A stretch of 64,000 bases of DNA from Pseudomonadota bacterium. GTDB lineage: Bacteria; Pseudomonadota; Gammaproteobacteria; Steroidobacterales; Steroidobacteraceae. Positions 19,166 to 27,864 of the stretch are shown in pieces. The stretch lies in assembly GCA_021822385.1 (NCBI GenBank), contig JAKARC010000005.1:1-64000 (forward strand), read 5' to 3'. The notes under the pieces were generated by a model. The model had not been told where the DNA came from and made no database searches. It saw only the letters and a program-made list of their open reading frames with translations. Position numbers and translations under genes: made by a program. Positions within the stretch are counted from its first letter, which is position 1. Each line of letters begins with the position of its first letter.

Positions 19166-19738
19166 CTAAACGGGCGGATCGGGCCAGTACGAGACCCGAT
19201 CGCGCCACGCGCGCGGGGGCGTCGGGCCGTCGTGGCCCGATGATTCCGTGCCGATGTACAGAAAAGCCACCAGCGCGTCGGCTGGTGCGATGCCGAACTC
19301 GCGCTTCACCGTTTCGTCGTAGGCCGCAGCCCCGGTCTTCCAGACCGCATTGAATCCGAGCGCGCGCGCCGCTAGGAGCATGTTCGTGGCAGCGGCGCCG
19401 GCGCAGAGGATTTGCTCGATCTGGGGCACCGCCGAGTGCGGATCTGGCACCGCCGCCACGGCGATGATGAGCGGTGCGCGCAACGCCTTCGCGCGCTCCC
19501 GCGCCAGCGCATCAGGGCTCGCATCGGGCCGCGAGCGCTGCAGACGTTCGGCAAACAGCTCGCCCAAGCGCTCGCGCGCCCGCCCCTGGATCACGATGAA
19601 GCGCCACGGCCGCAGCCGACCGTGATCCGGGGCGTGCGCACCGGCGGCGAGCAGCAGCTCGAGCGCCGCTTCGTCCGGTCCGGGCCCGATGAGCACCGCC
19701 GCCGAGCGGCGGCTCAAGAGAAGATCGATCGCTTCCAT
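19166..19738 (-). CDS. Nitroreductase family protein (YdjA-like)
   Basis: A 190-residue FMN-dependent oxidoreductase of the nitroreductase superfamily. Conserved features are [10 protein letters not shown] (FMN phosphate contact), [17 protein letters not shown], and [24 protein letters not shown] 19738 is used because the family start is [12 protein letters not shown]; the track adds six unlikely residues. The substrate is unknown. Confidence 0.87.
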   Translation of the reverse strand: MEAIDLLLSRRSAAVLIGPGPDEAALELLLAAGAHAPDHGRLRPWRFIVIQGRARERLGELFAERLQRSRPDASPDALARERAKALRAPLIIAVAAVPDPHSAVPQIEQILCAGAAATNMLLAARALGFNAVWKTGAAAYDETVKREFGIAPADALVAFLYIGTESSGHDGPTPPRAWRDRVSYWPDPPV

Positions 19739-19785
19739 GGATTGATCATGACACAAACGCGGCGTATTCCGTGTACAGTTCCGGC

Positions 19786-20331
19786 ATGGACTCCGCTGAC
19801 TTGAACGCGCTGCGCTCTGCCATCCGCTGCATCCCCGACTATCCCAAGCCCGGGATTCTCTTTCGCGACATCACCACGCTCCTCGGCAATGCCTCGATGT
19901 TCCAGCTTGCGGTCGCGGAGCTCTCGCGCCCCTGGGTGCAACGGCAGGTCGGGCACGTCGCGGGCATCGAGGCGCGCGGATTCATTCTGGGTGGCGCCGT
20001 CGCACAGCGGGTGGGCGCCGGCTTCATCCCCATCCGCAAGAAGGGCAAGCTGCCGCATGAGACGGTGCGCGTGGCCTATTCGCTCGAATATGGTCTCGAC
20101 GAGATGGAAATGCATCGCGATGCCATCGCGGCCGGCGAGCAGGTCCTTCTGATCGACGACCTGATCGCTACCGGGGGAACGGCCGAGGCGGCCGTGAAAT
20201 TGCTGCGCTCGCTCGGCGCCGAAATCCTCGCGGCGTGCTTCGTGATCGACCTGCCGGAACTCGGCGGCGCCCGCCGCCTGCAAGCTTTGGGCGTCAACGT
20301 CCACAGTCTTGTCGCTTTTGAGGGACATTAA
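19786..20331 (+). CDS. apt: Adenine phosphoribosyltransferase
   Basis: Salvages adenine to AMP with PRPP. 181 residues, normal for Apt; [18 protein letters not shown] at the N-terminus, [14 protein letters not shown], the flexible loop [12 protein letters not shown], and the PRPP-binding [21 protein letters not shown] 19786 is preferred over the GTG at 19771 in the track. It is divergent from the nitroreductase gene. Confidence 0.95.
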   Translation: MDSADLNALRSAIRCIPDYPKPGILFRDITTLLGNASMFQLAVAELSRPWVQRQVGHVAGIEARGFILGGAVAQRVGAGFIPIRKKGKLPHETVRVAYSLEYGLDEMEMHRDAIAAGEQVLLIDDLIATGGTAEAAVKLLRSLGAEILAACFVIDLPELGGARRLQALGVNVHSLVAFEGH

Positions 20332-20434
20332 CCGGACCGCTGTACGCGCAACGACATGCGATAATGCCCGTGCACCGGAGCCTGTCAGCTCTGGAGGTTC
20401 GTTCACCGCTCAGTTCCTCAATTTGGAGACGTCG

Positions 20435-20698
20435 ATGTTCAAGAAGCTCGTTCCTGTCGTCGGTGCTCTGTTGGTTGCCGGCTCGCTGCTCGTGACTCCC
20501 GTTGCCGCGGTGGCGGCTCAGGCCACCCCGATGCACCACGTCGTCAAGAAGCAGGCCATGCACAAGCAGTGGACCCATAAGAAATGGGTGCACAAGAAAT
20601 GGACGCACAAGAAGTGGACTCACAAGAAGTGGGCGCACAAGAAAATGATGCATAAGAAAATGATGCCCAAGCACCCGATGATGAAAAAGTCGGCCTGA
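20435..20698 (+). CDS. Small exported protein of tandem HKKW pentapeptide repeats
   Basis: An 87-residue protein: a signal peptide (about 1-28, MFKKLVPVVGALLVAGSLLV...VAAQA) followed by a mature region of pentapeptide repeats, MHKQW-THKKW-VHKKW-THKKW and on to AHKKM-MHKKM, i.e. seven units with a central His-Lys-Lys. The DNA repeat has a 15-bp period. The mature chain is extremely basic with regularly spaced His, Trp and Met, suggesting metal or polyanion binding in the periplasm. It is a single-gene unit: own upstream region with a GATAAT (20360-20365) and a strong terminator. No named family is recognised. Confidence 0.8.
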   Translation: MFKKLVPVVGALLVAGSLLVTPVAAVAAQATPMHHVVKKQAMHKQWTHKKWVHKKWTHKKWTHKKWAHKKMMHKKMMPKHPMMKKSA

Positions 20699-20719
20699 GC
20701 GATTGACGCTCGCGTCGCA

Positions 20720-20752
20720 AGAGCCCCGCATGGACGCGGGGCTCTTTCGTTT
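20720..20752 (+). terminator. Rho-independent terminator
   Basis: A 10-bp perfect stem AGAGCCCCGC / GCGGGGCTCT with a six-base loop ATGGAC, followed by TTCGTTTT. It lies 22 bp after the stop of the HKKW-repeat gene and is the clearest plus-strand terminator of the window. Confidence 0.92.
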
Positions 20753-20846
20753 TGGAGTGACCGGACACGGTGCGCTCGGCACAGCGAGCGTCACCACACG
20801 CCCGGCGGCGGAAGCTTCCCGCGCTAGGCTACAATGACAGGCGACG

Positions 20847-23564
20847 GTGAACCGAAGCGACATTCAATTCCCACCCGAGCACGCGGCCTTACGCGCCGAC
20901 GTGCATGCGCTCGGGGAGCTGATCGGGCAGATCGTGCGCGAACAGGGCGGCGAGGCGCTGTTCGAGCTGGTCGAGCTCGATCGACGCGCGGCCATTGCCC
21001 GCCGTGATGGGGATGCGCAGGCGGCCGCCGAACTCACCGCCTCCGTTCACGACCGTCCACCGGCACTCGCGCACGATCTGCTGCGCGCCTTCTCGCTGTG
21101 GTTCCGCACGATCAATCTCGCCGAAAACGTGCATCGCGTCCGACGGCGGCGCGAGTACTTCCGCGACAGCGACCATCCTCAGCCCGGCGGGGTCGAAAGC
21201 GCCCTGCTCGCGCTGCGCGAGCGCGGCATGAGCCTGGAGGAGACCCTCGCGCTGATCGGATCGCTGCACATCGAGCCGGTCTTCTCCGCCCACGCCCTGC
21301 ATGCGACGCGCCGCTCCCTGCTGCGCAAGCAGCAGCGGGTGGCGCAACGGCTGTTCGAGCAACTCGACACCACGCTGATTGCGCAAGAGCGGCGTACCCT
21401 GTGGGACCGGATCCGTTTCGAACTCACCACCGTGTGGCAGACCGAGGAGCTGCCCCGCCAGCGCTTGACCGTGGGCGATGAGCGCGAACACGTCGTGTTT
21501 TACCTGATCGAGATCCTGTACCGGGTCCTGCCCGCTTTTTATGAGGAAATCGCGCTCGCGCTCGGCAAGGTGTTCGCCGTGCCCGCGGAGTCGATCGAGC
21601 TGCCGTGCATCCTGCGCTTCGGCTCCTGGGTGGGCAGCGACATGGACGGGCATACCGACGTACACGCCAAGACCATCCGTGAAACCCTGGCCCGCCATCA
21701 GCATGCGCTCCTCGGCGCCTATATCGCCGAGTGCGAGCAGCTCGCAGTACAGCTCTCACAGGGCGAGCGGCGCATCGGCATCGCGCCGGAACTGATCAAG
21801 CGGATCGAGGATTACGCATGGCTCGCGGCCCGCGCGCGGCCGACGCTCGGCGCGCGCCGCGAACGCATGCCCTATCGGCTGTTCCTCGCTCAGGTCGCAC
21901 TGCGATTGCGCGACACCCAGGACGGCCGGGTCAACGGTTACGGCAACGCCCGCCAGCTGCGCGAGGACATCGAGCTGATCGCCGCGAGTCTCGCGGCCAA
22001 TCAGGGCACGCACGCCGGTCTGTTTCAGATCCGCCGCCTGCTGCGCCGCATCGATACGTTCGGCTTCCACCTCGCCAGTCTCGATGTGCGGCAACACGCC
22101 GGCGTTCTGCACAGCATCATCGCGCAGGGCTGCGACGATGCGCTCTGGCCGCAGCGCCCGCGCGCCGAGCGCACGCGTCTGCTGGTCGAGGCGCTCACGA
22201 AGGACCTCGGCCCACGCGTCGAACTTGGCCCGCTCGCGCGCCGTACGCTCGCGGTGTTCGAAACCTTCGCGAAAATGCGACATCGCTACGGCGCCGAGGC
22301 CATTGGGTCGTTCGTGGTCAGCGGCACGGAGGGCGTCGACGATGTGCTCGCGGCATTGCTGCTTGCGCGCTGGTCAGCCGTATTCGACCGCAGCAGCGGC
22401 GAGGTCAGCCTGGATATCGCCCCGCAACTCGAGTCGATCAGCGCGCTCGAGCACAGCGCCTCGATCATGCAGGCACTGCTCGCCGAACCGGTCTACCGGC
22501 GCCACCTGGAGAGCCGCGGTGGCCGCCAGCACGTGCTGATCGGCTACTCGGACAGCAACATGGATGCGGGTCTGTGCGCGTCACGCTTCGCCATCCATCA
22601 GGCCCAACGCGCCCTCGCCGAGACGCTGGCGGCGTCGCACCAGCAATTCGCGCTGATGCATGTACGCGGAGCCAGCCTGACGCGCGGCGGCGGGCGCGTC
22701 GATCGCCTGGTGCGATCGGTGCCCGCGGGGCTGTCGAACGGCGTGCTGCGCCTGCGCGAGCAGGGGGAGACCATCCGGCTCGGCTACGGCTTGCGTCCGA
22801 TCGCCATGCGTACGCTCGAGCGGGCATTCCATGCCCTCACCCTGGCGAGCGCCGAGCGCCTGCCGCGTCCCGCCGCGGCGCAGCACATTGCCTGCGCAAC
22901 GACGCTGGCGGCAGCCAGTCGGGACGCCTACCGCGCCCTCGTGCACGCGCAGCCCGAGTTCCACGAATTCTTCCGTGCCGTGACGCCGATCGATGTCATC
23001 GAGCGCATGCGGGTCGGCTCGCGCACCATGCATCGTGCCGACGGCACCGGCATCGGCAAGCTCCTGCCCCTGCCATGGGTGTTCGCCTGGACGCAGACGC
23101 GCCACCTTTTGCCGGCATGGTTTGGCGCCGGCTCCGGTCTCAGGGCCGCCTGCGCCCGTCACGGTGCCGAGCAGGTGCGCGCCGCGTATGAGGAGTGGTA
23201 TTTCCTGCACAACCTCGTCGACGATATCGAGGTCATGTTGGCGCGCGCCGATCTGGACATCGCCGCCGCCTATCTGCGGCTCGTGCCGGAGGGCCTGCGG
23301 CATTTTGCCGCAGCCATCCGCGCCGAATACGAGCTCACCTGCGCCCAGGTGCTCAGCCTGAAGAACATCGGCGCCCTGCTCGAGCGCGACCCGACACAGC
23401 AGCTCAGCATTCGGTTGCGCAATCCCTATGTCGATCCGATGAACCTGATGCAGGTCGATCTGTTGGCACGCTGGCGTGGCAGTGATCGCGCCGACCCCGA
23501 GCTGCTCGAGGCGCTGCTGATGAGCATCGCGGGTATCGTTCAGGGCCTGCAAAGCACAGGCTAG
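20847..23564 (+). CDS. ppc: Phosphoenolpyruvate carboxylase, divergent
   Basis: 905 residues, GTG start, full PEPC length; would carboxylate PEP to oxaloacetate. Family landmarks are recognisable but altered: the HPT motif reads SAHALHATRRS (the His is kept, Pro-Thr lost), the YSDSxKDAG motif reads GYSDSNMDAG (Lys replaced by Met), and the HGRGGSxGRGG loop reads HVRGASLTRGGG. The C-terminus STG resembles the usual NTG end. It is certainly of the PEPC family, but substitutions in conserved catalytic segments leave activity uncertain. The GNAT gene follows 8 bp later. Confidence 0.85.
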   Translation: MNRSDIQFPPEHAALRADVHALGELIGQIVREQGGEALFELVELDRRAAIARRDGDAQAAAELTASVHDRPPALAHDLLRAFSLWFRTINLAENVHRVRRRREYFRDSDHPQPGGVESALLALRERGMSLEETLALIGSLHIEPVFSAHALHATRRSLLRKQQRVAQRLFEQLDTTLIAQERRTLWDRIRFELTTVWQTEELPRQRLTVGDEREHVVFYLIEILYRVLPAFYEEIALALGKVFAVPAESIELPCILRFGSWVGSDMDGHTDVHAKTIRETLARHQHALLGAYIAECEQLAVQLSQGERRIGIAPELIKRIEDYAWLAARARPTLGARRERMPYRLFLAQVALRLRDTQDGRVNGYGNARQLREDIELIAASLAANQGTHAGLFQIRRLLRRIDTFGFHLASLDVRQHAGVLHSIIAQGCDDALWPQRPRAERTRLLVEALTKDLGPRVELGPLARRTLAVFETFAKMRHRYGAEAIGSFVVSGTEGVDDVLAALLLARWSAVFDRSSGEVSLDIAPQLESISALEHSASIMQALLAEPVYRRHLESRGGRQHVLIGYSDSNMDAGLCASRFAIHQAQRALAETLAASHQQFALMHVRGASLTRGGGRVDRLVRSVPAGLSNGVLRLREQGETIRLGYGLRPIAMRTLERAFHALTLASAERLPRPAAAQHIACATTLAAASRDAYRALVHAQPEFHEFFRAVTPIDVIERMRVGSRTMHRADGTGIGKLLPLPWVFAWTQTRHLLPAWFGAGSGLRAACARHGAEQVRAAYEEWYFLHNLVDDIEVMLARADLDIAAAYLRLVPEGLRHFAAAIRAEYELTCAQVLSLKNIGALLERDPTQQLSIRLRNPYVDPMNLMQVDLLARWRGSDRADPELLEALLMSIAGIVQGLQSTG

Positions 23565-23572
23565 AGGCCGCA

Positions 23573-24061
23573 ATGATCGAGATCCAGCCGGCCTGTCCGG
23601 CCGATGTGCCGCAGATCCTGCAATTCATTCATGAGCTCGCACGTTTCGAGCATCTCGAGCAGCACGTGCGCGCCACGGTAACCGATCTCGAGACGGCATT
23701 GTTCGGCCCCCGCCCCTGTGCCGAGGTGCTGCTTGCCCGCCTTGACGGTGCGCCGGTCGGCTTCGCGCTCTTCTTTCCCAACTTCTCGACATTCAACGGA
23801 CGTGCGGGCATCCATCTGGAAGACCTGTACGTCACGGCCCACGCCCGCGGCCGGGGCGTCGGGCGCGCCTTGCTGCAAGCGCTGGCCCGTATCGCCGTCG
23901 CGCGACAGTGTGTTCGCATCGATTGGGAGGTGCTCGCCTGGAACGAACGCGCGCTCGAGTTCTACCGTGCCCTCGGCGCGCAGGCGCTCGACGATTGGCG
24001 GCTGTTGCGCCTCGGCGGCGCGGCGCTCGCGCGCCTCGGGGAGGATCTGAACGCGCGCTGA
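23573..24061 (+). CDS. GNAT family N-acetyltransferase (SAT/thialysine acetyltransferase-like)
   Basis: 162-residue acetyl-CoA-dependent acetyltransferase. The pattern LEDLYVTAHARGRGVGRALLQALARIA is the acetyl-CoA pyrophosphate-binding motif A, and WNERALEFYRALGAQ is motif B. FFPNFSTFNGRAGIHLEDLYV is typical of the spermidine/thialysine acetyltransferase group, so a small amine substrate is likely. It follows ppc by 8 bp and is probably co-transcribed. Confidence 0.85.
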   Translation: MIEIQPACPADVPQILQFIHELARFEHLEQHVRATVTDLETALFGPRPCAEVLLARLDGAPVGFALFFPNFSTFNGRAGIHLEDLYVTAHARGRGVGRALLQALARIAVARQCVRIDWEVLAWNERALEFYRALGAQALDDWRLLRLGGAALARLGEDLNAR

Positions 24062-24202
24062 ACCACAGCGGCCCGGCTCGCGTCCAACTCCCCTCGCCGG
24101 GTTTTCTGCGGTAAGCTTGCGCGATCGGGCTGAGCGTAGTTGTATGCGCGGCGCACATTGCGATTCGCGTTCGATCCGCCCGAACATCGGAGTAAACCTG
24201 AC

Positions 24203-25027
24203 ATGCGCATTCGTACTCGTCTGTCTGCGGCGCTGGCCGGAATGGTGTTTGCGCTCGCGACCGTCGTGGCGCACGCCCAGGCCCTGGAGGAGGGCCGCCT
24301 GTTGCTCGCCACACAGGTCTTGAACGATTTGCGGGGTACCCGCGACCAGGGCATTCCCAGCTGGCTGCTGCAGCGCGCCTACGCCGTCGCCGTATTCCCC
24401 GGGGTGACCAAGGTGGCTTTCTTTTTCGGCGGCCGGTTCGGTCACGGCGTGCTGGTCGAACGCACCCCGAGCGGTCAGTTCTCCGACCCGGTGTTCGTCA
24501 CGATTGCGGGCGGCAGTTTCGGGTTCCAATGGGGCGTGCAGAAGACCGATCTGGTGCTGGTGTTCACCTCACGCCAGGGCGTCTCGGGCTTGAGCGGGGG
24601 CAAGATCACCCTGGGCGCCGATGCCTCGGTGGCCGCCGGTCCGATCGGTCGGGAAGCATCCGCGGCGACGGTGCAGACGTTCGACGCCGGCGTGTATTCG
24701 TATTCCCACAACAAGGGATTGTTTGCCGGGGTGTCGATCAACGGCGCCGAACTGACCACCGATCACGGCGCCGATGCCGCCTTCTACGGCAACCCCGACG
24801 TGCGCGCCTCGCAGATTCTCTCTGGCGCGATCACGACCGGAAATTCGTCGGCGGTTCAGTTCGTCGATGCGGTGGATACGGCCTGCGGGCTGCCGGCCGT
24901 CCCAATCCAGGCCGGGGTGCCGGCAACCACAACAACACCGGCCGCGAGCGCAGGGCCGTCGAACTCGACGACACAGGCTTTCCCGCTCGAGCAGCAGAAT
25001 TCCGGCAGCAGCAATCCGCCGAATTGA
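24203..25027 (+). CDS. Exported SYLF/YSC84-domain protein
   Basis: 274 residues: signal peptide (about 1-27, ending AHAQA), then a SYLF (YSC84) lipid-binding domain from about residue 45 to 215 (RAYAVAVFPGVTKVAFFFGGRFGHGV, VQKTDLVLVFTSRQGVSGL, VYSYSHNKGLFAGVSINGAEL), and a low-complexity Ala/Thr/Ser/Asn tail. ATG 24203 gives the signal peptide; the track start at 24140 is too early. Bacterial roles of this domain are poorly defined; membrane association in the periplasm is likely. Confidence 0.83.
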   Translation: MRIRTRLSAALAGMVFALATVVAHAQALEEGRLLLATQVLNDLRGTRDQGIPSWLLQRAYAVAVFPGVTKVAFFFGGRFGHGVLVERTPSGQFSDPVFVTIAGGSFGFQWGVQKTDLVLVFTSRQGVSGLSGGKITLGADASVAAGPIGREASAATVQTFDAGVYSYSHNKGLFAGVSINGAELTTDHGADAAFYGNPDVRASQILSGAITTGNSSAVQFVDAVDTACGLPAVPIQAGVPATTTTPAASAGPSNSTTQAFPLEQQNSGSSNPPN

Positions 25028-25063
25028 TCGCGCACACCGCGAGGGGATGACTCCTCCGGGCGC

Positions 25064-25606
25064 TCAGCGACCCTGGTGCGCGGGAGGAACCGGGAAGAGG
25101 ACATCAGCGCTCAGGTAGGTGCCGATGTCGATCAAATGAGGCACGCAGCTCGCGCGCAGAACGATGTCGCGGGCGGGGAAGACCGGCAGTACCTTGTGCC
25201 GGAACTGCGCGGCCAGGTCGCAGTCTCCGGCCTGCTCGAGGCTGGCCCGGCCCGAGATCAGCACCACCTTGCGCCACGCGGCCGCGACATGCGGCTGGCC
25301 CGCGGCCGCCGGAACGAGCACTTGCAGCGTCGCGTCCACGCCGGGTGAGGATTGCGGCCCGATGCCGGCGCAGCCAATTTCACGAACATGAACATCGCGG
25401 GCACCGAGCCGCAACAACATGTTCTCGATCTGATTGCGCAGACCATCGCAGGTAAACCGCGTTGTGAAGCTCTGGTAGAAGAATTGCACGTGCCGGCGGA
25501 CCCAGACGGCAGGCACTGGCGGTGCTGCCCAGGCGGGCACGGACAACAGGACGCTCAGCGTCGCAAGGACGGGCAGAACGGAACGAGACAGGCCTCGGAT
25601 ACGCAT
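25064..25606 (-). CDS. Exported protein of unknown function, tandem paralog 1
   Basis: 180 residues with a clear signal peptide (cleavage after VPAWA). The mature part shares a line-by-line pattern with the next gene: VPAVWVRRHVQFFYQSFTTRF then TCDGLRNQIENMLLRLGARD, a central Cys, and a C-terminal ASCVPHLIDIGTYLSADVL. Conserved cysteines suggest disulfides in the periplasm. The start at 25606 is preceded by GGAGGG. No known domain is recognised. Confidence 0.75.
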   Translation of the reverse strand: MRIRGLSRSVLPVLATLSVLLSVPAWAAPPVPAVWVRRHVQFFYQSFTTRFTCDGLRNQIENMLLRLGARDVHVREIGCAGIGPQSSPGVDATLQVLVPAAAGQPHVAAAWRKVVLISGRASLEQAGDCDLAAQFRHKVLPVFPARDIVLRASCVPHLIDIGTYLSADVLFPVPPAHQGR

Positions 25607-25650
25607 GGCGGGACCCTCCACACTCTCGGATTTCCCGACTATAAGCCCCT

Positions 25651-26223
25651 TCAGCGGCTCCGGTGCAGTGACTGGTGAGGCTCAGCTCGCGCCTGCGCCG
25701 GCTCGAGCACTTCGGCGCTGAGATAGGTGCCTGGGTTCACCTCATACGGCACGCAGGGCGCTTGCAGATCAATGGCGCGGGCCGCGAACACCGGCAGGAA
25801 CACGCGGCGGAATTCCGCCACCAGCTCGCACTGCCCGCCCTGACGATAGCCGCCGCCTGAAGCGAGGACCACTTTGTGCCAGCGCGCCCCGACACGCGCC
25901 GCCCCGGCGGCAGCCCGGGTGGCTGGGATCAGGACCCGCATCGATACCGAAACCCCGGGAAAAGGCTCCGGACGCCCATTCCCGTACACACAGCCCTCCT
26001 CGCGCACCTTCAGATCCCGGGCGCCCAGCCGGGTGAGCAGCCGGACGATCTCATCGTGCAGACCACCGCAGCTGTAGCGCGTGGTGAAGCCCCGGTAGAC
26101 GAACTGCACCTGCCGCGGCACCCAGACCGCAGGCACCGCTCCCCCCGCCGCAAACGCGGGGGCACAAATAACGCCCGCCGCAAGCGCGGCGAGGGCGCAT
26201 CGAATCCATCGAGTCGGCTGCAT
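25651..26223 (-). CDS. Exported protein of unknown function, tandem paralog 2
   Basis: 190 residues with a signal peptide (cleavage after APAFA) and strong similarity to the downstream neighbour: VPAVWVPRQVQFVYRGFTTRY, SCGGLHDEIVRLLTRLGARD, ARWHKVVLASG, and VPYEVNPGTYLSAEVLEP. The start ATG 26223 has the excellent site GAGGAGG five bases upstream; the track start 26253 is too early. The pair arose by tandem duplication and is probably one operon (44 bp apart). Confidence 0.75.
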   Translation of the reverse strand: MQPTRWIRCALAALAAGVICAPAFAAGGAVPAVWVPRQVQFVYRGFTTRYSCGGLHDEIVRLLTRLGARDLKVREEGCVYGNGRPEPFPGVSVSMRVLIPATRAAAGAARVGARWHKVVLASGGGYRQGGQCELVAEFRRVFLPVFAARAIDLQAPCVPYEVNPGTYLSAEVLEPAQARAEPHQSLHRSR

Positions 26224-26298
26224 CGCGGCCTCCTCAACCGTCAGGGTCAACACAGTATAGACCCGCCGCCGCCGCGCGGGTTCACCGCCGCGCGGACC

Positions 26299-26655
26299 TC
26301 AGCGCACGTATGGCGAGATCACCATGCATACCACCGTAACCGAAAGCAGCACAGCGGCGATCCGCTGTCCACGCGTCGGATGCATTCGGTACATGCCGCC
26401 CTGCACGCCCGCGGCGATCAGCGCGCACAGTGCGCCCAGGCCGAGCGTATCGGCCATCGGACCGTGTGCTCCGCGGATCAGCAGCCCCCAGAGCCCAAGC
26501 CCTGCGGCCACCGCGAGCACGGCCGCACTCATTTGCGCACGGAAGAGCTTGCGGGTGAGCGTGAGATCCGAATGCGTCAGGGCCAGTGTGGAGCCCACCC
26601 AGAACACGCCGGCGAGCGCATGCACGGCCACCAGGATCATCACGACGATCGCCAT
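26299..26655 (-). CDS. Small integral membrane protein
   Basis: 118 residues with four predicted membrane segments: MAIVVMILVAVHALAGVFWV, AAVLAVAAGLGLWGLLI, TLGLGALCALIAAGVQGGM and IAAVLLSVTVVCMVISPYV. The N-terminal HALAGVFWVGS resembles small CopD/DUF-type membrane proteins, but no specific family or function can be named. It lies between the exported paralogs and msrA on the same strand. Confidence 0.65.
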   Translation of the reverse strand: MAIVVMILVAVHALAGVFWVGSTLALTHSDLTLTRKLFRAQMSAAVLAVAAGLGLWGLLIRGAHGPMADTLGLGALCALIAAGVQGGMYRMHPTRGQRIAAVLLSVTVVCMVISPYVR

Positions 26656-26827
26656 TGCTCAGATCTCCCCGTCAGGCTGATGACACCCGCTCGGTGCACG
26701 ATGGGCCGAACCCCCGCGGGTCCACCCGGATCTTCGCCAGGTCCCCCGGATGATACTCCGCCTCAGCGCTGTCCCCACCCTCCATGCCGCGCACCGAACA
26801 CCGCGCCAATCCCAGACCGCTCGCAGC

Positions 26828-27490
26828 CTACGCCCGCCGTCCCGCCAGTGACTGCGCGAATGCGTAGGGCACGCCGCAGCCGCCGAGACCGCAGTACCCG
26901 TCCGGGTTCTTCGCCAGATACTGCTGGTGGTAGTCCTCCGCATAGTAGAAGGCGGGGACCGGTGCAATCTGCGTCGTGATGCGGCCACGACCGGCGGCCG
27001 TGAGCAGCGCCTGATAGGTATCGCGCGACGCCTCTGCCGCCGCGCGCTGCGCCGCGTCGGCGGTAAAGATCACGGAGCGGTATTGCGTTCCCTCGTCAGC
27101 CCCCTGACGCATGCCCTGGGTGGGATCATGAGACTCCCAGAATGCCCGCAGCAGTGCGTCGTAGCCGATGCGCTTGGGGTCAAAGACGACCCGCACGACC
27201 TCGGCATGGCCAGTCAACCCCGAGCAGACTTCGCGGTAGGTTGGATTTGGGGTCAACCCGCCCGCATAGCCGACTGCGGTGACATAGACACCGGGCATCT
27301 GCCAGAACAACCGCTCCGCGCCCCAAAAGCACCCCATGCCGAACAGAGCGATGTGCAGGCCTGCAGGGAAAGGCTCGATCATGCGCTGGCCCGTGACCGC
27401 GTGCGTCGCGGTGACCTCGATCGGGGTCGTGCGTCCGGGCAGCGCCTCGGCCGCACTCGGCAAAGTCAATCGTTTGTGCACTGCGTTCAT
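26828..27490 (-). CDS. msrA: Peptide-methionine (S)-S-oxide reductase
   Basis: 220 residues; reduces methionine-S-sulfoxide in proteins. The catalytic motif [12 protein letters not shown] is intact, followed by [25 protein letters not shown] and the C-terminal [11 protein letters not shown] with resolving cysteines. ATG 27490 has GAGGAAGG upstream; the N-terminal extension (about 45 residues before GCFWG) is as in the long MsrA of enterobacteria. The 170 bp downstream (26656-26827) show no gene. Confidence 0.95.
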   Translation of the reverse strand: MNAVHKRLTLPSAAEALPGRTTPIEVTATHAVTGQRMIEPFPAGLHIALFGMGCFWGAERLFWQMPGVYVTAVGYAGGLTPNPTYREVCSGLTGHAEVVRVVFDPKRIGYDALLRAFWESHDPTQGMRQGADEGTQYRSVIFTADAAQRAAAEASRDTYQALLTAAGRGRITTQIAPVPAFYYAEDYHQQYLAKNPDGYCGLGGCGVPYAFAQSLAGRRA

Positions 27491-27576
27491 CCGCACCTTC
27501 CTCCACCCCGTCATCATACTCTGTCCGCGCATCCGGCTTGCGCCCGGTGGGGCCGGCGCCGTAAGCTTCGCGCGCG

Positions 27577-27864
27577 ATGGGAATCAGCCAGGCACAAAAC
27601 CTCAAGACAGCCCCTGCGCAACAGCCGCGACCTTATGGGGTACGTGTGAGCCTGCTGCCCGGGGATCCGTTCCGCACACTCGTCGGGCCCGAATGGCACC
27701 GCCTGCACTGGTATGCCAGCGCGGCCGAACGCGACGCCGCGCTCGCCGAGATGAGCCGGCGCCACCTGTACTCGCGTGCCGGCGACAAGCCCGCGCTGCG
27801 CTTCGAGAAGGTCGACAGCCCGCTCGACGGTGCGGCTCAGAACGTGCGCCCGAGAAACAGGTAA
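27577..27864 (+). CDS. Small conserved-looking protein of unknown function
   Basis: 95 residues, divergent from msrA and overlapping the end of the patatin gene by 28 bp in convergent orientation. The sequence [39 protein letters not shown] and [14 protein letters not shown] looks like a compact alpha/beta protein of a type often found as short conserved proteobacterial hypotheticals. No function is assigned. Confidence 0.6.
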   Translation: MGISQAQNLKTAPAQQPRPYGVRVSLLPGDPFRTLVGPEWHRLHWYASAAERDAALAEMSRRHLYSRAGDKPALRFEKVDSPLDGAAQNVRPRNR

